This document shows positions 1-8,751 of a stretch of DNA of 64,000 nucleotides, in pieces. Made by a program: the position numbers and the translations under genes. The notes below the pieces were generated by a model. It searched no databases and had not been told where the DNA came from. It worked only from the letters and a program-made list of their open reading frames with translations. Positions within the stretch are counted from its first letter, which is position 1. Every line of letters starts with the position of its first letter. Origin of the DNA: Streptomyces sp. GESEQ-35 (GTDB lineage Bacteria > Actinomycetota > Actinomycetes > Streptomycetales > Streptomycetaceae). The stretch is from NCBI RefSeq assembly GCF_017948485.1, contig NZ_JAFFSX010000009.1, positions 283,275 to 347,274 of the forward strand, read 5' to 3'.

Positions 1-169
1 CCTCGACTCCCCGGGCTTCACTGTCGTCGGCGGTGGCGACTCCGCCGCGGCCGTCCGCATCCTGGGCTTCGACGAGACCGCATTCGGCCACATCTCGACC
101 GGTGGCGGCGCCTCCCTCGAATACCTCGAGGGCAAGACGCTCCCCGGCCTCGCCGCACTGGAGGACTGA
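1..169 (+). CDS. pgk: Phosphoglycerate kinase, C-terminal end (partial)
   Basis: The first 169 bases are the 3' end of an open frame whose visible product ends in TGGGASLEYLEGKTLPGLAAL. This is the hallmark C-terminus of phosphoglycerate kinase: the GGG-A-S-L-E-x-L-E-G-K-x-L-P-G motif belongs to the nucleotide-binding domain. The enzyme transfers phosphate from 1,3-bisphosphoglycerate to ADP in cytoplasmic glycolysis. Only 55 codons are inside the window; the start lies upstream. The stop is 5 bases before the tpiA start, and the GGAGG inside its last codons serves as the tpiA ribosome-binding site, so the two genes are translationally close and in one operon. Confidence 0.95.
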   Translation, partial: LDSPGFTVVGGGDSAAAVRILGFDETAFGHISTGGGASLEYLEGKTLPGLAALED

Positions 170-174
170 CCTTA

Positions 175-951
175 ATGAGCACGCGCACGCCGCTGATGGC
201 GGGCAACTGGAAGATGAACCTCAACCACCTCGAGGCCATCGCCCACGTCCAGAAGCTCGCCTTCGCCCTCGCGGACAAGGACTACGAGGCCGTCGAGGTC
301 GCCGTCCTGCCGCCCTTCACCGACCTGCGCTCCGTGCAGACCCTGGTCGACGGCGACAAGCTCAAGATCAAGTACGGCGCCCAGGACATCTCGGCACACG
401 ACTCCGGCGCCTACACCGGCGAGATCTCCGGCCCGATGCTGGCCAAGCTGAAGTGCACGTATGTGGCGATCGGTCACTCCGAGCGCCGTCAGTACCACGC
501 CGAGACCGACGAGATCGTCAACGCCAAGGTCAAGGCCGCCTACAAGCACGGGCTGACGCCGATCATGTGCGTCGGCGAGGAGCTGGAGATCCGCGAGGCG
601 GGCAACCACGTCACGCACACCCTCGCCCAGGTCGAGGGCGGTCTGAAGGACCTCCCGGCCGAGCAGGCCGAGGCCATCGTGATCGCCTACGAGCCCGTCT
701 GGGCCATCGGCACCGGCAAGGTCTGCGGCGCCGAGGACGCCCAGGAGGTCTGCGCGGCCATCCGGGGCAAGCTCGCCGAGCTGTACTCCCAGGAGCTGGC
801 CGACCAGGTCCGCATCCAGTACGGCGGCTCCGTCAAGGCGGGCAACGTGGCCGAGATCATGGCCCAGGCCGATGTCGACGGTGCGCTGGTCGGCGGGGCG
901 TCGCTGGACGCGGACGAGTTCGTCAAGATCGTGCGCTTCCGCGACCAGTGA
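175..951 (+). CDS. tpiA: Triose-phosphate isomerase
   Basis: A 258-residue product, normal for the family, catalysing interconversion of dihydroxyacetone phosphate and glyceraldehyde 3-phosphate in the cytoplasm. Visible catalytic residues are Asn11 and Lys13 in GNWKMN, His101 in IGHSERR and Glu173 in AYEPVWAIGTGK; the last segment runs into the mobile loop 6. The phosphate-binding YGGSVKAGN motif follows near residue 220. The ATG at 175 is preceded by GGAGG located in the end of pgk. Position directly after pgk and before secG is the usual Streptomyces arrangement (gap-pgk-tpiA-secG), so co-transcription with lower glycolysis is expected. Confidence 0.98.
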   Translation: MSTRTPLMAGNWKMNLNHLEAIAHVQKLAFALADKDYEAVEVAVLPPFTDLRSVQTLVDGDKLKIKYGAQDISAHDSGAYTGEISGPMLAKLKCTYVAIGHSERRQYHAETDEIVNAKVKAAYKHGLTPIMCVGEELEIREAGNHVTHTLAQVEGGLKDLPAEQAEAIVIAYEPVWAIGTGKVCGAEDAQEVCAAIRGKLAELYSQELADQVRIQYGGSVKAGNVAEIMAQADVDGALVGGASLDADEFVKIVRFRDQ

Positions 952-1047
952 GTATGCGGTAGCGGCGGAACGTCGTACCCTTGCGGGGGCGCAGCCCAGT
1001 GGCTGTGCCCCTGTCGTCCATCCAGATCCGAGGAAGTTGGTCCAGCC

Positions 1048-1284
1048 GTGGTTATGGGGTTCTCGATCGCCCTGATCGTCTTCAGCGGGCTGCTGATGCT
1101 GCTGGTGCTGATGCACAAGGGGAAGGGCGGCGGCCTCTCCGACATGTTCGGTGGCGGCATGCAGTCGTCCGTCGGTGGCTCCTCGGTCGCCGAGCGCAAC
1201 CTCGACCGCATCACCGTGGTGGTCGGTCTGCTGTGGTTTGCCACCATCGTCGTGCTCGGCATCATGATGAAGGTGAACAACTGA
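1048..1284 (+). CDS. secG: Preprotein translocase subunit SecG
   Basis: A 78-residue membrane protein with two hydrophobic helices (about residues 3-22 and 56-74) separated by a Gly/Ser-rich loop with LSDMFGGGMQSS, the typical SecG signature. SecG is the auxiliary subunit of the SecYEG channel and assists SecA-driven export. Translation starts at GTG 1048; the nearest upstream purine-rich stretch is AGGAAG at 1030-1035. It follows tpiA by 96 bases in the same direction, the arrangement commonly seen in Streptomyces. A possible weak hairpin follows at 1310-1354. Confidence 0.93.
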   Translation: MVMGFSIALIVFSGLLMLLVLMHKGKGGGLSDMFGGGMQSSVGGSSVAERNLDRITVVVGLLWFATIVVLGIMMKVNN

Positions 1285-1309
1285 ACGGCACGCACAATCC
1301 GTACGTAAG

Positions 1310-1354
1310 GCCCCATGTTCGGTACGCGCAGCTGAGCGCCACCTATCATGGGGC
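1310..1354 (+). terminator. Possible weak terminator after secG
   Basis: GCCCCATG at 1310-1317 and CATGGGGC at 1347-1354 form perfect 8-bp arms, but the loop is 29 bases long and no T-run follows. It lies 25 bases after the secG stop, so termination or attenuation is plausible but unproven. Confidence 0.3.
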
Positions 1355-1483
1355 TTGCGTCTAGGTGTGAGGGCTGTAACTCCAATCACTGGACGCGCGT
1401 TGGGCCTTACGTAGACTGAGGCGCTCGCAGCGAAGCGAAACGCCGACTCGCTTCGCGGCACCATCACGCAGGGAGTTACGACC

Positions 1484-1819
1484 GTGGCAAGTGGCAACGC
1501 GATCCGAGGAAGCCGGGTCGGGGCGGGGCCGATGGGCGAGGCCGAGCGGGGCGAGTCCGCGCCCCGGCTGCGCATCTCCTTCTGGTGCTCCAACGGGCAC
1601 GAGACGCAGCCCAGCTTCGCCAGCGACGCGCAGGTCCCCGATACCTGGGACTGCCCGCGCTGCGGCTTCCCCGCAGGACAAGACCGGGACAACCCGCCGG
1701 ACCCGCCGCGCACCGAGCCGTACAAGACGCACCTCGCGTATGTACGGGAGCGGCGCAGCGACGCGGACGGCGAGGCGATCCTCGCCGAGGCACTCGCCAA
1801 ACTGCGAGGCGAAATCTAG
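1484..1819 (+). CDS. RNA polymerase-binding protein, RbpA family (paralogue type)
   Basis: A 111-residue protein with the RbpA layout: a basic N-terminal tail (AIRGSRVGAGPM), a small zinc-type core with Cys35, His39, Cys57 and Cys60 (WCSNGHE and WDCPRCG), and a C-terminal segment RTEPYKTHLAYVRERRS matching the sigma-interaction region of RbpA, whose canonical form reads RTHWDMLxERR. RbpA binds RNA polymerase with principal sigma factors, stabilises open complexes and gives basal rifampicin tolerance. The sequence differs clearly from canonical Streptomyces RbpA, so I read it as the second paralogue sometimes called RbpB. Start GTG 1484 follows GGGAG at 1471-1475. It is 200 bases from secG, so it probably has its own promoter. 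Confidence 0.85.
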   Translation: MASGNAIRGSRVGAGPMGEAERGESAPRLRISFWCSNGHETQPSFASDAQVPDTWDCPRCGFPAGQDRDNPPDPPRTEPYKTHLAYVRERRSDADGEAILAEALAKLRGEI

Positions 1820-1952
1820 AGGTTGAGGACCGGCCGGGTACCGAGAGGTGCCTGGCCGGAGCTGTTTTGCGGCCGCCGGGCTCCCGCTCCCGGACCGATT
1901 GTCAGTGGTGCCCTCTACGGTTTGTGCATCGGGCGAATCGTGAGGGGGAGAC

Positions 1953-3221
1953 GTGGCGACGGTCGAGGCGGGGGACGAGTGCGCTCCGGTGTGGCGTGGA
2001 GGGTTCGGGCGGCTGTGGAGCGCCGCCGTGCTCTCCAGCTTCGGTGACGCATTGCGTACGGCCGCGCTGCCGCTGCTCGCCGCGACGCTGACCGACCGGC
2101 CGCTGCTCATCGCCGCGGTGACGGCCTGTGGCTATCTGCCCTGGATCGTCTTCGGGCTGCTGGGCGGCGCCGTGGCCGACCGCGTGGACCAGCGGCGCGC
2201 GATGTGGATGGTCGATGCGGTACGAGGCCTGCTGGTCGCGTGTTTCGCGGCGGCCGTGGCTCTCGGACACGCCTCGATCGCCCTGCTGATCGCGCTGGCC
2301 TTCGCCCTGACCACCCTCCAGACACTCTTCGACAACGCGTCGACGGCCCTGCTGCCCGCCCTGGTGGACCGCGCGGCGCTCGGCGGCGCGAATGCGCGCC
2401 TGCTGACCGGCCAGCGCGTCGCGGGCGGTCTGCTGGGCGCGCCGGTCGTGCCCCTGCTGATCGCGGCCGGAGCGGCGGTGCCCTTCGCGGCCGACGCGGT
2501 CACGTTCCTGTTGGCGGCCGCGCTGGTCGCCTCCCTGCGGACCCCGCCGCCCGAGCGGAAGCCCGGACCGGCGGGCAGCACCCTGCGCCGGGAGATCGCG
2601 GAAGGGCTGCGCACCCTGTGGCGGGACCGGGCCCTGCGCGGCCTGTGCGCCGCCACCGCCCTGTGCAACATCGGCATGGGCGCCCTCATCGCCATGCTGG
2701 TGCTCCTGGTGACGGGCTGGCTGGACGCGGGCACCACGGGCTACGCGATGGCCATGACGGCATTCACCGTCGGCAGCCTGACCGGCGGGGTGGCCGGCGG
2801 CCCGATCGTCGCCCGGGTGGGCCGGGTCCGGGGGGTGCTGCTCGCCGGGGTCGTGCAGACCGGTGCGCTCGTCGTGATGGGCTCGGTGCGCAGCCTGGTC
2901 GCACTGGCTGCCGCCATGGCCGTGTTCGGGTTCATGAACATGGTGTGGAACGTCAACAGCACGACCCTGGTGCAGCAGCGCAGCCCCGCCGAGCTGCTGG
3001 GCCGGGTCAGCTCCGCCTTCCGGACGGTCGGCGCCGCCGGGGCACCGCTGGGCGCCCTGCTGGGCGGAGTGGTCGCCGCTGCCTGGGGACTGAACACCCC
3101 CGCCCTGCTTGCGGCCGCCTTCTTCGTCCTGTCCGTCACCGCGCTGATACCCGCGCTCAAGGTGAACGTACTTGTTGTTGCACCGCACGACGACGTCACG
3201 GCAGGTCACGTCCCGCGCTGA
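1953..3221 (+). CDS. Major facilitator superfamily transporter
   Basis: A 422-residue integral membrane protein with about 10 to 12 hydrophobic segments. The loop between the second and third helices carries the MFS motif A-like sequence GGAVADRVDQRR (about residues 71-82), which argues for a proton-coupled MFS permease of the MFS_3/enterobactin-exporter-like group rather than an ABC permease. The substrate cannot be told from sequence; drug or metabolite efflux is the family default. Start GTG 1953 is preceded by GGGGGAG. It sits alone between the RbpA-family gene and pgi, interrupting an otherwise housekeeping stretch, so it may be a later insertion. Confidence 0.85.
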   Translation: MATVEAGDECAPVWRGGFGRLWSAAVLSSFGDALRTAALPLLAATLTDRPLLIAAVTACGYLPWIVFGLLGGAVADRVDQRRAMWMVDAVRGLLVACFAAAVALGHASIALLIALAFALTTLQTLFDNASTALLPALVDRAALGGANARLLTGQRVAGGLLGAPVVPLLIAAGAAVPFAADAVTFLLAAALVASLRTPPPERKPGPAGSTLRREIAEGLRTLWRDRALRGLCAATALCNIGMGALIAMLVLLVTGWLDAGTTGYAMAMTAFTVGSLTGGVAGGPIVARVGRVRGVLLAGVVQTGALVVMGSVRSLVALAAAMAVFGFMNMVWNVNSTTLVQQRSPAELLGRVSSAFRTVGAAGAPLGALLGGVVAAAWGLNTPALLAAAFFVLSVTALIPALKVNVLVVAPHDDVTAGHVPR

Positions 3222-3297
3222 TCAATTAGGTTGGGACCGGCAGCGGGGCAAGGTACGCACGCAGCACGAGCAGGCAGGAAGAAGGCTGAAGTCCGAC

Positions 3298-4953
3298 ATG
3301 AACGCAGACGGCCGTACCCGGCTCAACCAGACGCCCGAGTGGACCGCGCTGGCCAAGCATCGCGAGGAACTCGGCGTCGCGCAGCTGCGCGAGCTGTTCG
3401 CCGCCGACCCCGGCCGCGGCTCCGGCTACACGCTCCAGGTCGGCGACCTCTACGTCGACTACTCCAAGCACCTCGTCACCGACGAGACGCTGCGGCTGCT
3501 GCGCGAGCTGGCCGCCGCCACCGATGTGTTCGGCCTCAGGGACGCCATGTTCCGCGGCGAGAAGATCAACACCACCGAGGACCGCGCGGTACTGCACACC
3601 GCGCTGCGCGCGCCGCGGGACGCGGTGGTCGAGGTCGACGGGGAGAACGTCGTGCCCGGTGTGCACGCCGTCCTCGACAAGATGGCCGGCTTCGCCGAGC
3701 GCGTCCGTTCCGGCGCCTGGACCGGCCACACCGGCAAGCGCATCAAGAACGTGGTCAATATCGGCATCGGCGGCTCCGACCTCGGCCCGGCGATGGCGTA
3801 CGAGGTGCTGCGCAGCTTCACCGACCGCGACCTGACGGTCCGCTTCGTGTCGAACGTGGACGGGGCCGACCTGCACGAGGCCGTCCGTGACCTGGACGCG
3901 GCTCAGACGCTGTTCATCGTCGCCTCCAAGACGTTCACCACGATCGAGACGATCACCAACGCGACTTCGGCACGCAACTGGCTGCTGGGCGAGCTGAAGG
4001 CCGGTCAGGAGGCTGTCGCCAAGCACTTCGTGGCGCTGTCGACGAACTCCGAGAAGGTGTCGGACTTCGGCATCGACACGGCCAACATGTTCGAGTTCTG
4101 GGACTGGGTAGGCGGCCGCTACTCGTTCGACTCGGCGATCGGCCTGTCCCTGATGATCGCCATCGGTCCGGACCGGTTCCGGGAGATGCTCGACGGGTTC
4201 CGGATCGTCGACGAGCACTTCAAGAGCACACCCGCCGAGGCCAACGTGCCGCTGCTGCTCGGCCTGTTGGGCATCTGGTACGGCAACTTCCATGACGCCC
4301 AGTCGCACGCGGTGCTGCCCTACAGCCACTACCTCTCCAAGTTCACCGCCTACTTGCAGCAGCTGGACATGGAGTCCAACGGCAAGTACGTCGGGCGGGA
4401 CGGCATCCCGGTGGAGTGGCAGACGGGGCCCGTCGTCTGGGGCACGCCCGGCACCAACGGGCAGCACGCGTACTACCAGCTGATCCACCAGGGCACGAAG
4501 TTGATCCCGGCCGACTTCATCGGCTTCGCCGAGCCGGTCGCCGAGCTGAGCGACGAACTGGGAGCACAGCACGACCTGTTGATGGCGAACTTCTTCGCCC
4601 AGACGCAGGCGCTGGCCTTCGGCAAGACGCCGGACGATGTGCGCGCGGAGGGTGTGCCCGAGGAGCTGGTGGCGCACAAGACGTTCCTGGGCAACCACCC
4701 CACGACCACGATCCTCGCGCGTGAGCTGACCCCGTCGGTCCTCGGCCAGCTGATCGCCCTCTATGAGCACAAGGTGTTCGTGCAGGGTGCCGTCTGGAAC
4801 ATCGACTCCTTCGACCAGTGGGGCGTCGAGCTGGGCAAGGTCCTCGCCAAGCGCGTCGAGCCCGCGCTGACCGAGGGCGCGGAGGTGCCCGGCCTTGACG
4901 CGTCCAGCAAGGCCCTGGTCGCCAAGTACCGGGAGTTGCGCGGCAGGCAGTGA
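3298..4953 (+). CDS. pgi: Glucose-6-phosphate isomerase
   Basis: A 551-residue enzyme, full length for the long bacterial form, interconverting glucose 6-phosphate and fructose 6-phosphate. Both family signatures are visible: DWVGGRYSFDSAIG and GAVWNIDSFDQWGVELGK, with the phosphosugar-binding IGIGGSDLGP earlier and the catalytic GTNGQHAYYQLIHQGTKL segment. The frame is open upstream to 3172, but ATG 3298 matches the family N-terminus (TRLNQTPEWTAL) and has an AGGAAGAAGG region upstream. It connects glycolysis here with the pentose-phosphate operon 14 kb downstream. A strong hairpin follows the stop. Confidence 0.97.
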   Translation: MNADGRTRLNQTPEWTALAKHREELGVAQLRELFAADPGRGSGYTLQVGDLYVDYSKHLVTDETLRLLRELAAATDVFGLRDAMFRGEKINTTEDRAVLHTALRAPRDAVVEVDGENVVPGVHAVLDKMAGFAERVRSGAWTGHTGKRIKNVVNIGIGGSDLGPAMAYEVLRSFTDRDLTVRFVSNVDGADLHEAVRDLDAAQTLFIVASKTFTTIETITNATSARNWLLGELKAGQEAVAKHFVALSTNSEKVSDFGIDTANMFEFWDWVGGRYSFDSAIGLSLMIAIGPDRFREMLDGFRIVDEHFKSTPAEANVPLLLGLLGIWYGNFHDAQSHAVLPYSHYLSKFTAYLQQLDMESNGKYVGRDGIPVEWQTGPVVWGTPGTNGQHAYYQLIHQGTKLIPADFIGFAEPVAELSDELGAQHDLLMANFFAQTQALAFGKTPDDVRAEGVPEELVAHKTFLGNHPTTTILARELTPSVLGQLIALYEHKVFVQGAVWNIDSFDQWGVELGKVLAKRVEPALTEGAEVPGLDASSKALVAKYRELRGRQ

Positions 4954-4960
4954 CCGTGCT

Positions 4961-4996
4961 GCGGGAAGCGTGCGGTCCGGGCCGTCCGCTTCCCGC
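4961..4996. terminator. Bidirectional hairpin terminator between pgi and ABC permease
   Basis: GCGGGAAGCG (4961-4970) and CGCTTCCCGC (4987-4996) are perfect 10-bp arms with a 16-base loop that can itself pair partly. It lies between two converging genes (stops at 4953 and 5003), so it probably serves both. Confidence 0.75.
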
Positions 4997-5002
4997 GGGG
5001 CT

Positions 5003-7285
5003 CTATGCCACCGCGCTCAGCGTGTCGGCGAGTCGGCGGCCGGCCGCGCGGGTCGCGGGCAGGGCGGCGAGGGCGGCGGCGCCGAGTACGGCGGCTGCGC
5101 CGAACAGCAGCAGGAGTACGGGCGAGGGACCCTGAGCTATCCCGGCGCCGATGCCGCTGGACCTGCCCTGGGTGTCGATGAGCCAGTGCGCGAGGGGCAG
5201 CCCCAGCGCCGTGCCGAGCAGGACCGCGGCCAGGGCGGTGCAGGCAGTGGCGGTGACGGTGATGGCGGTGATCTGTCGCGGGGTCAGGCCGACGGCCTTG
5301 AGCGCCAGCAGGTCCCGCTCGCCCTCGCGGACGCTGCCGCCGATCACGGTCAGCAGCTCGACGATCCCGATGAGGGCGAGGACGGCGATCAGCCCGAGCA
5401 CGACTCCGCGCAGCGGTGACAGCCCGTCCGCCGGGTTCGGCACGGCGTGCACGTCCAGGTGCCCTCGGGCCGCCCTGTCCAGGTCGTCCGCCACCTCGTG
5501 GGCGGCGGCGCCCGGCTGGAGGCGCAGCTGGTAGAGCGTGGGGCGCAGTCGGGGGTCGTTCTCGCGGAGGGTGTCGAGCGAGGTGGAGATGACCCGTCCG
5601 GCGTTCTCCGGCTCGATGCTGCGGCCCACGATGTGCAGGATCTGCGGCTGGTCGCCCACGGTCATGCGCACCCAGTCGCCGACGTGCACGTCCAGCAGAT
5701 CGAGCAGCCCCTGTCCGGCCACCGCCTCGTCCCGGCCGTGCGCCGGGCGGCCCTCGGCCAGGGCGTAAGGGTACGGGTCCTGGCGGGTGCCGAGACCGCG
5801 CAGGGCGATGGTGGCCGTCTGGCCCGGTACCAGGGCCGCTACCTCGACGCCCGCGTGCGCTGCGGCGATCCGCGGGTCGCGGTCGAGCAGGGCCCGGACG
5901 TCGCGGTCACCGACCTCGCTGTCGGGGCGGACGGTGAGCGCGGCGGCGAGGCCGACCTGGTCGGGCCTGCTGTGGAAGCGGTCGATGGTGGTCCACGCGC
6001 TCATCGCCACCACGATCAGCAGCAGGGGCAGCGCGAGCCGGGCGACGGTGGCCGGCGTCCGCGGCCGGCGGGGGAACGCCTTGTGCCAGCCCAGGACCAG
6101 GGCCGGCGGCAGCCGCAGCCCGAGTGCCCCGCGCGCCAGGCCGGACAGTCGGCCGGTCGCCGGCGCGGCGGTCCTCGGCACCGGCACCGGGGACACCCGG
6201 CCCGCGCGCCAGGCCGCGAGCCCGGTCGTCGCGGCGATGAACAGCACGGCACCCACGGGTATCGCCAGCAGAGCCGCGGTGTGCCCCGGCAGTCCCTGCC
6301 ACATGCCGACCGCGTCCCCGAGGCGGCCCGGTATCCGGCGCCCCAGAGCCTGGGTGAGTGCTGCCGCGGCCACCGCGCCGAACAGGGCGTAGGCGACGTG
6401 CTGGAGCAGGAAGACGCGGACGACCTGACCAGGCGTGAAGCCGATCGCCTTCAGTACCGAGATGTCGCGCAGATGGCCCCGGATGCGGGTGCCGATCGCC
6501 CCGTGCACGGCCAGCCCGGCGGCGAGCAGCGCGCCGAGCCCGAACAGACCGAGCACCTGGCCGAGGAGCCGGGTGTCGCCCTGTGCCTCGGACCGGGCCT
6601 GCTGCCAGGTGGAGACCTCGCTGACCGCGCCGGCGCCGAGGACGGTGACGGCGCGCTGGACGGCGTAGTCCGTGTCGTCGGGATCCGTCAGGCGCAGGCC
6701 GGTCACCTCGCTGTCCGGGGCGCGTACGGCGGAGGGCAGCGCCCATACGAGTCCCGGGCGCTCGCCGGGGCGGTAGCGCGGCTCGGCGCTGTCGGCGATC
6801 CCGGCGACGGTCAGGGTGCGCGCGGTGCCGGGCAGGGCGAGGACGTCTCCGGGCTCGGCGAGCAGGGCGCGGGCCAGATGGCTCTCCAGCACCACGCCGT
6901 CGGGGTGTGTGCCGTCCAGCCAGCGGCCCGAGGTGAGGAGCGGGCGCCCGATGGCGGGCCGGGCGGTGGTGCCGCGCAGTTCGACCGAGGCGCGGACGCC
7001 GCGGGAGGCCACGGTGGCCGACTCGGTGGGGTAGGGGCCGGCGATGGATTCGACGCCGTCCAGAGCGGCGAGTGTGCGCGCGTCGGCGGAGGGGGCGGTG
7101 TGGATCCACACGTGCGCGTCCCGTGACTGTGTGAAGACACGCTGCCAGGGGTTGGTGGCGTAGCCGAAGAGTGCCGTCGCCAGGAGCAGGGAGACGACGA
7201 CTCCGGCGGTGGCGAGCACGATGAACAGCGCTTCGCCACGGTGTGTGCGCAGATCGGAGTGCACCCAGCGCAGGGTTGCTCGCAT
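5003..7285 (-). CDS. ABC transporter permease, FtsX/MacB type
   Basis: A 760-residue membrane protein. An N-terminal helix (about residues 18-42) is followed by a large extracytoplasmic domain, then a cluster of three helices (about 245-350), a second extracytoplasmic domain and a final helix cluster (about 630-740). Each cluster carries the FtsX-like pattern (VLKAIGFTPGQVVRVFLLQH and ALKAVGLTPRQITAITV), so this is the fused double-FtsX form used by Gram-positive lipoprotein or peptide exporters. It lies 80 bases downstream of its ATPase and that gene's PadR regulator, giving a three-gene unit. The substrate is unknown; antimicrobial peptide or lipid export is the family tendency. Confidence 0.9.
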   Translation of the reverse strand: MRATLRWVHSDLRTHRGEALFIVLATAGVVVSLLLATALFGYATNPWQRVFTQSRDAHVWIHTAPSADARTLAALDGVESIAGPYPTESATVASRGVRASVELRGTTARPAIGRPLLTSGRWLDGTHPDGVVLESHLARALLAEPGDVLALPGTARTLTVAGIADSAEPRYRPGERPGLVWALPSAVRAPDSEVTGLRLTDPDDTDYAVQRAVTVLGAGAVSEVSTWQQARSEAQGDTRLLGQVLGLFGLGALLAAGLAVHGAIGTRIRGHLRDISVLKAIGFTPGQVVRVFLLQHVAYALFGAVAAAALTQALGRRIPGRLGDAVGMWQGLPGHTAALLAIPVGAVLFIAATTGLAAWRAGRVSPVPVPRTAAPATGRLSGLARGALGLRLPPALVLGWHKAFPRRPRTPATVARLALPLLLIVVAMSAWTTIDRFHSRPDQVGLAAALTVRPDSEVGDRDVRALLDRDPRIAAAHAGVEVAALVPGQTATIALRGLGTRQDPYPYALAEGRPAHGRDEAVAGQGLLDLLDVHVGDWVRMTVGDQPQILHIVGRSIEPENAGRVISTSLDTLRENDPRLRPTLYQLRLQPGAAAHEVADDLDRAARGHLDVHAVPNPADGLSPLRGVVLGLIAVLALIGIVELLTVIGGSVREGERDLLALKAVGLTPRQITAITVTATACTALAAVLLGTALGLPLAHWLIDTQGRSSGIGAGIAQGPSPVLLLLFGAAAVLGAAALAALPATRAAGRRLADTLSAVA

Positions 7286-7365
7286 GGGCTTCAGTCTCCC
7301 GGCCCGGATCGTCCCGGCTCGCGCGCGTCCGGGCGGCCGGGCGCCAGTTCGTCGTCCACCGCGGA

Positions 7366-8115
7366 TCAGTCCTTCAGCTCCAGCACCCCGGACGTACCGA
7401 CCCGGCGTGACGGTGTGCCGGTCAGTTCGGCGTCGTCCGCGATGCGTCCGTCGAAGAAGCTGATGACCCGGTCCGCGGCGCTCGCCAGCCGGGCGTCATG
7501 GGTGACCAGCACGATGGTCTGGCCGCGCTGGTGGAAGCGGGAGAGCAGCCGCGTCACCTCGCGGGTGCCCCGGCTGTCCAGGCTGCCGGCCGGCTCGTCG
7601 GCCAGCAGCAGCGGCGGGTGGTTGACCAGGGCACGGGCCAGCGCGACCCGCTGCTGCTCGCCGCCCGACAGCTCGCCCGGCATGCTGCGCTCCTTGCCGG
7701 TCAGCCCCAGTTCGGCAAGCAGCGCCTCCCGCTCGGCCCGCGCACGCTTCGGCGGCACCCCGGCGAGGAGAGCGGGCAGCTCGACGTTGTCCGCGACGGA
7801 GAGGTTGGAGACCAGGTTGAAGAACTGGAAGACGATCCCGATGCTCCGGCGCCGCTCCACCGCCCAGCGCGCCTCGCTGTAGGAGTCCGTCGACTCGCCG
7901 TCCAGCCAGATGCTGCCGCCGTCCGGTCGTTGCAGTCCTCCGAGCAGGTGCAGCAGCGTCGACTTGCCGGCGCCGGACGGGCCGGTGACGGCCACGAACT
8001 CGCCCCGCGTCACGCACAGATCGACCCCGCGCACGGCATGCGCCGGGGCACCCTCGCCGCGGTGCGTCTTGACCAGGCCCTCGGCGCGCAGCAGAGGAGA
8101 GGGGCTCTCGCTCAC
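7366..8115 (-). CDS. ABC transporter ATP-binding protein, LolD/MacB type
   Basis: A 249-residue ATPase with Walker A GPSGAGKST, Q-loop FQFFNL, signature LSGGEQQRVALARAL, Walker B LLLADEPAGSLDS and the switch histidine in LVTHDARL. The DEPAGSLD form and the LLHLLGGLQRPDGG segment are typical for partners of FtsX-like permeases. Start GTG 8115 overlaps the PadR stop by 4 bases (GTGA), so translation is coupled. It energises the permease encoded directly downstream. Confidence 0.93.
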   Translation of the reverse strand: MSESPSPLLRAEGLVKTHRGEGAPAHAVRGVDLCVTRGEFVAVTGPSGAGKSTLLHLLGGLQRPDGGSIWLDGESTDSYSEARWAVERRRSIGIVFQFFNLVSNLSVADNVELPALLAGVPPKRARAEREALLAELGLTGKERSMPGELSGGEQQRVALARALVNHPPLLLADEPAGSLDSRGTREVTRLLSRFHQRGQTIVLVTHDARLASAADRVISFFDGRIADDAELTGTPSRRVGTSGVLELKD

Positions 8116-8627
8116 TCCGACTCCTCCAGTTCCTCCTGGCAGCGTTCCAACCAGTCGAGGTCGGCCTGTAGATGCAGCATCGCGCCCTCGATCAGCAGAT
8201 GGGCGACACGGTTGTCCCGGTCCTCGGCGGCGGCCAGCTTCGACAGGCTGCGCATGGTGTTCAGGTACTGGCGCCGCTGCTTGTTGATCAGCACGATCTG
8301 GTCGGCCAGACCGGTCTGCGGGGCGAGGGCGAGCTTCATGAAGAACTCGTCCCGCACCCGCGGCTCGTCCGCCGTCTCCTCGTACCAGGCGTGCAGCGCC
8401 TCACGCCCGGCGTCGGTGAGGTGGTAGATCTTCTTGTTGGGCCGGTTGGACTGCTCGACCTCTTCGCCCTCGATCAGTCCCGACTTCTCGAGGCGGCCGA
8501 GGGTCACGTAGATCTGGCCGATGTTGGGCTGAGGGTACGCGGAGCCCAGCAGTTGCTCAAGGTCCTGCTTGAGCTCGTAGCCATGCGCCGGTCCGCGCGC
8601 GAGGAGTGCCAGGAGCGGCAGGCGCAC
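8112..8627 (-). CDS. PadR family transcriptional regulator
   Basis: A 171-residue regulator with the PadR winged-helix domain (about residues 1-80: LLALLARGPAHGYELKQDL, then NIGQIYVTLGRLEKSGLI) and a C-terminal helical dimerisation region (about 90-165). PadR proteins are usually repressors of a neighbouring ABC exporter and lose DNA binding on exposure to its substrate. The start is GTG 8627 behind a strong GGGGAGGAGAGG site. It heads the PadR-ATPase-permease unit and is divergent from the sugar-binding protein gene; the shared spacer holds a 15-bp palindrome at 8681-8695, which may be its operator or that of a sugar regulator. Confidence 0.92.
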   Translation of the reverse strand: MRLPLLALLARGPAHGYELKQDLEQLLGSAYPQPNIGQIYVTLGRLEKSGLIEGEEVEQSNRPNKKIYHLTDAGREALHAWYEETADEPRVRDEFFMKLALAPQTGLADQIVLINKQRRQYLNTMRSLSKLAAAEDRDNRVAHLLIEGAMLHLQADLDWLERCQEELEESE

Positions 8628-8680
8628 TCGTCCTCTCCTCCCCGCGTCCTTGTAATGTGCTACAGACCCTAGTATCGCCC

Positions 8681-8695
8681 ATACCTAACAGGTAT
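8681..8695. promoter_or_regulatory. Palindromic operator candidate in PadR / sugar-binding-protein spacer
   Basis: ATACCTAACAGGTAT is a perfect inverted repeat (6-bp arms, AAC centre) in the divergent spacer 8628-8751. Its 13-base core TACCTAACAGGTA recurs on the other strand at 10023-10039, before the alpha-glucosidase gene, so a common regulator is likely. Confidence 0.6.
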
Positions 8696-8751
8696 ACATG
8701 GCCTCTGACTCCGGGCGAAGGTGCTCGGCGCCGGTGCACAGGGAGGAACCT

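Noticed and set aside
172..1800. A 542-codon open frame on the minus strand opposite tpiA, secG and the RbpA-family gene
   Set aside because: High GC leaves long antisense frames open. The product is low-complexity and matches nothing, while the opposite strand carries three clear genes.
8698..8751. Start of the soluble binding protein at ATG 8698
   Set aside because: It overlaps the palindrome's flank, has no ribosome site, and would put a polar stretch before the signal peptide; ATG 8752 has GGGAGG and a proper signal.
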